Of a stretch of DNA of 30,260 bases, positions 28,501 to 30,260 are shown one piece after another. Within the stretch, counting starts at the first letter, position 1. Every line of letters begins with the position of its first letter. The notes beneath the pieces were generated by a model that saw only the letters and a program-made list of their open reading frames with translations, did not search any database and was not told where the DNA came from. The stretch is from Aureococcus anophagefferens (Eukaryota > Sar > Pelagophyceae > Pelagomonadales > Pelagomonadaceae): the NCBI RefSeq assembly GCF_000186865.1, contig NW_008705578.1, positions 1-30,260 on the forward strand, given 5' to 3'. The translations under genes and the position numbers were made by a program.

Positions 28501-30260
28501 CTGAGGAACTCCAAACTGAACGCCGCGTCCTCCGCGGCCGCGGCGCGCTCGCGGCGGTCCCGCTCCTCGGCGAGCTTCGCGAGGCGCACCTTGAGGCCCC
28601 GGTTGATGGCCTCCTCCCACTCGTCGACGTCGACCTCGCCGTCCTTGGACGTGTCCAGGACCTGGAGCGCCTTCTCCAGGCGCGCCGGTACCAGCAAAAA
28701 CTGCAGATTCTCCTCGCCGCAGGTCTCGAGGAAGCCCTTGACTTCCGGGTCCGTCTGCACGGCCTTGACGATCTCCGTCTTCGTGAGCGTGCCGCTGTCG
28801 TCCTTGTCGATGAGCTGGAAGCAGTGCCGCGCGGCCCCGAGGAACTCCTGGCTGAACGCCTCGTCTTCCGCGCGCGCGCGCGCCTCGCGAGCCGCGCGCT
28901 CGTCGGCGAGCTGCGCGAGCCGCACCTGGAGGCCCCGGTTGATGGCCTCCTCCCACTCCTCGACGTCGACCTCGCCGTCCTTGGACGTGTCGAGCACCTC
29001 GAGCGCCTTCTGGAGGCGCCGCGGCTGGAGCAAGAACTGCAAATTGGGCTCGCCGCACGTGCGCAGGAACGTGATCACGGTCTCGTTCGACTGCACGGCC
29101 TCGACGATCTCCGCCTTGGTCAGCGTGCCGCTGTTGTCGACGTCGATCATCTGGAAGCACTGGCGCGCCGCGTTCAAGAACTCGGACGTGAATTCCTCGA
29201 TCTCCTTCTGCGCGGCCTTGGCCTTGGCCTCGCGGTCCGCGGCGCGGGCCTCGAGCTTGTTCGCCAGGGCCGTCTCGATGGCCGACTCCCACTCGGGCAT
29301 GTTGATCTCGCCGTCGCGGTCCGTGTCGAGCGTGTTGAGGGCCATCTCGAGCCGCGCGGGCACCAGCAGGTACTGCAGATTCTCGTTCCCGCAGTTCACC
29401 AAAAAGTTGATGACCTTCTTGTCCGTCTTTACGGCCTTGATCACCTCCGCCTTGTCCAGCGAGCCCGAGTCGTCCTTGTCGATCATGAGGAACACCTCCC
29501 GGGCCGCGTTCAAAAACTGAGCCGTAAAGGCTTCGTCCTCGGCGCGCGCCGCTCGCTCGCGGCGCTCGCGCTCTTCGGCGAGCTGCTCTAAGCGCTTCGC
29601 CAGGCCGCGGTGGATCGCCTCCTCCCACTCGTCGATATCCACCTCGCCGTCCTTCGACGTGTCCAGCACCTCGAGCGCTTTCTCCAGGCGCGCGGGCACG
29701 AGGAGGAACTGCAGATTCTCCTCGCCGCAGGTGCGCAGGAACTTGACGACGTCCTTGTCCTCCGCCACGGCCTTGACGATCTCCGTCTTCGTGAGGGTGC
29801 CGGAGCTATCCTTGTCGATCATCTGGAAGCACTGGCGAGCCGCGCCCAAGAATTCAGCCGTAAATTCTTCGATTTCTTTGCGTGCCGCCTTGGCCTTCCT
29901 CTCGCGGTCGGCGGCCCGCGCCTCGAGCTTGTTCGCCAGGGCCGTCTCGATGGCCGACTCCCACTCGGGCATGTTGATCTCGCCGTCGCGGTCCGTGTCG
30001 AGCGTATTCAACGCCATCTCGAGCCGCGCGGGCACGAGCAGGTACTGCAGATTTTGGTTGCCGCAGTTGACCAGGAAGTCGATGACTTTTTTGTCCGTCT
30101 TGACGGCCTTCACGACCTCTGCCTTGTCCAGCGAGCCCGAGTCGTCCTTGTCGATCATGATGAACACTTCGCGCGCGGCGTTCAAAAACTCGGCGCTGAA
30201 CGCCTCGTCTTCGGCCCGAGCCGCCCGGTCGCGGCGCTCGCGCTCCTCCGCCAGCTGCTC
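25504..30260 (-). CDS. Multi-EF-hand protein fused to a degenerate 5'-nucleotidase-like domain, partial
   Basis: Exons 30260-27938, 27848-27501, 27453-25764 and 25564-25504 join in frame to 1,473 residues; the 5' end lies beyond the window. Six units of 112 residues, each with two EF-hand loops (for example DKDDSGSLDKAE and DTDRDGEINMPE), fill about the first 680. Then comes a domain of the 5'-nucleotidase/UshA type: LVLFTGNSFGSS, TKGDHLVPTLNALGV, GPSDFDHGVQNLERV, NFPLLLSNVV, AEIVICLAAIGGG, ADVIIVSGPRG, and the C-terminal half (DIAILDGRCLRSIGE, LSFGELLALAPFEN, YRVVTTARFG). Canonical metal motifs GD, GNHD, the single His and GHxH are altered to GN, GPSD, Ala and GPRG, so catalysis is doubtful. 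The tail is Pro/Ser-rich. Calcium probably controls the protein; no enzymatic product can be claimed. Confidence 0.85.
25557..25775 (+). mobile_element. Introner in reverse orientation forming the last intron of the EF-hand/nucleotidase-like gene
   Basis: Element 25565-25767 (203 bp) with 15-bp terminal inverted repeats, CTGTGTGGAATTCAA at the left and its exact complement at the right. Its body, read on the plus strand, matches the gene-sense strand of the SIN3 copy, so it lies antisense to its host gene. The intron on the minus strand is 25565-25763 (199 bp): ACTGT|GTGGAATTC to CCACACAG|GCGGGC. The join gives S-A-T-V-R-A-I-E-L-A-R-K in frame and ends at TAA 25504-25506. Flanking 8-mers (TTGCCCGC and TTGCGGAC) match only 5/8, so the TSD is eroded or uncertain. 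Confidence 0.9.
27454..27500 (-). other. Probable 47-bp intron (or frameshift) in the nucleotidase-like domain
   Basis: The nucleotidase-like homology changes frame between GTGFSTGKGYSAFPR and TQVRVEPEARAIQRL. A GT at 27500 (CCGC|GTCCGCG) and a good acceptor TTCCCTCGCAG ending at 27454 rejoin both frames through an Arg codon. The intron is very short, so a sequencing error or a true frameshift remains possible. Confidence 0.6.
27849..27937 (-). other. 89-bp intron joining the EF-hand part to the nucleotidase-like domain
   Basis: The gene strand reads CCTTCG|GTTCGCGAG at the donor and TGCTTCGTAG|GCTCGAG at the acceptor. The join produces LVLFTGNSFGSSFEGTVTKG in one frame, matching the family pattern LVLFSGDFLSPS..TKG. 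This is the evidence that the EF-hand units and the nucleotidase-like domain belong to a single protein. No introner sequence is visible. Confidence 0.85.
28222..30260 (-). repeat. Six 336-bp units, each coding a double EF-hand module, alternating in type
   Basis: Each unit is 112 residues: F-x-x-E/Q-F-L-x-A-A-R, EF loop 1, V-x-x-F-L-x-x-C-G, N-L-Q-Y/F-L-L, EF loop 2, W-E-x-A-I, and an Arg/Glu-rich helix. Units 1, 3 and 6 carry SGSLDK and end in W-E-x-A-I-E-T-A-L-A-N-K-L. Units 2, 4 and 5 carry SGTLTK, DTSKDGEVD and E-E-A-I-x-R-G-L. All 12 loops have Asp at position 1, Gly at 6 and Glu at 12, so they should bind calcium. The array continues off the right edge. Confidence 0.93.

Overview
The window looks like nuclear DNA of a GC-rich unicellular marine alga, most likely a pelagophyte such as Aureococcus anophagefferens. 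This is inferred from four things: very high GC in most genes; eukaryotic families (SIN3 co-repressor, PP2C phosphatase, gametolysin-type M11 protease with Thr/Pro/Ala linkers, multi-EF-hand protein); spliceosomal introns; and above all five copies of one short transposon-like 'introner' family sitting as introns inside genes. No bacterial operon, tRNA, rRNA or CRISPR array was seen. Because GC is so high, all six frames are open over long stretches, so most long ORFs are shadows. The genes called here rest on conserved motifs and on splice joins that keep the frame.

Layout, left to right: (1) 1-6225, minus, partial: a giant secreted M11-like metalloprotease with Cys-rich modules, a fibronectin-III domain and a perfect 57-residue repeat array running off the left edge. 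(2) 6476-7783, plus: a kinesin-light-chain-like TPR protein, divergent from gene 1. (3) 8091-13513, minus: a SIN3 co-repressor, interrupted by two introners; its first exon is unresolved. (4) 14417-15770, minus: a PP2C Ser/Thr phosphatase with a 52-bp intron. (5) 16086-18533, minus: a TPR protein joined to an SGNH/GDSL-like hydrolase by an introner intron. (6) 18660-19481, minus: a protein of unknown function. (7) 20006-22175, plus: an acidic protein of unknown function with an introner intron. (8) 22278-23534, minus: a Sel1-repeat-like protein. (9) 24212-24781, minus: a small coiled-coil protein sharing an unusual motif with gene 2. (10) 25504-30260, minus, partial: six double-EF-hand units fused to a 5'-nucleotidase-like domain that has lost most of its metal ligands, with an introner near its 3' end.

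The most striking theme is intron birth by transposon-like elements. Two introners have perfect 8-bp target-site duplications (TSDs), one has a 7/8 match, and two are weaker (6/8 and 5/8). Two ways of making a working intron can be seen. In some copies the TSD itself supplies the GT donor, so splicing restores the old exon exactly or nearly so. In others the donor lies 5 bases inside the terminal inverted repeat (TIR), so the mRNA gains 8+4=12 bases, which keeps the frame. The near-symmetrical TIR also lets one copy work in the opposite orientation. The genes do not form a pathway; signalling (PP2C, EF-hand), chromatin (SIN3), scaffold (TPR, Sel1) and secreted (M11) functions are simply interleaved.
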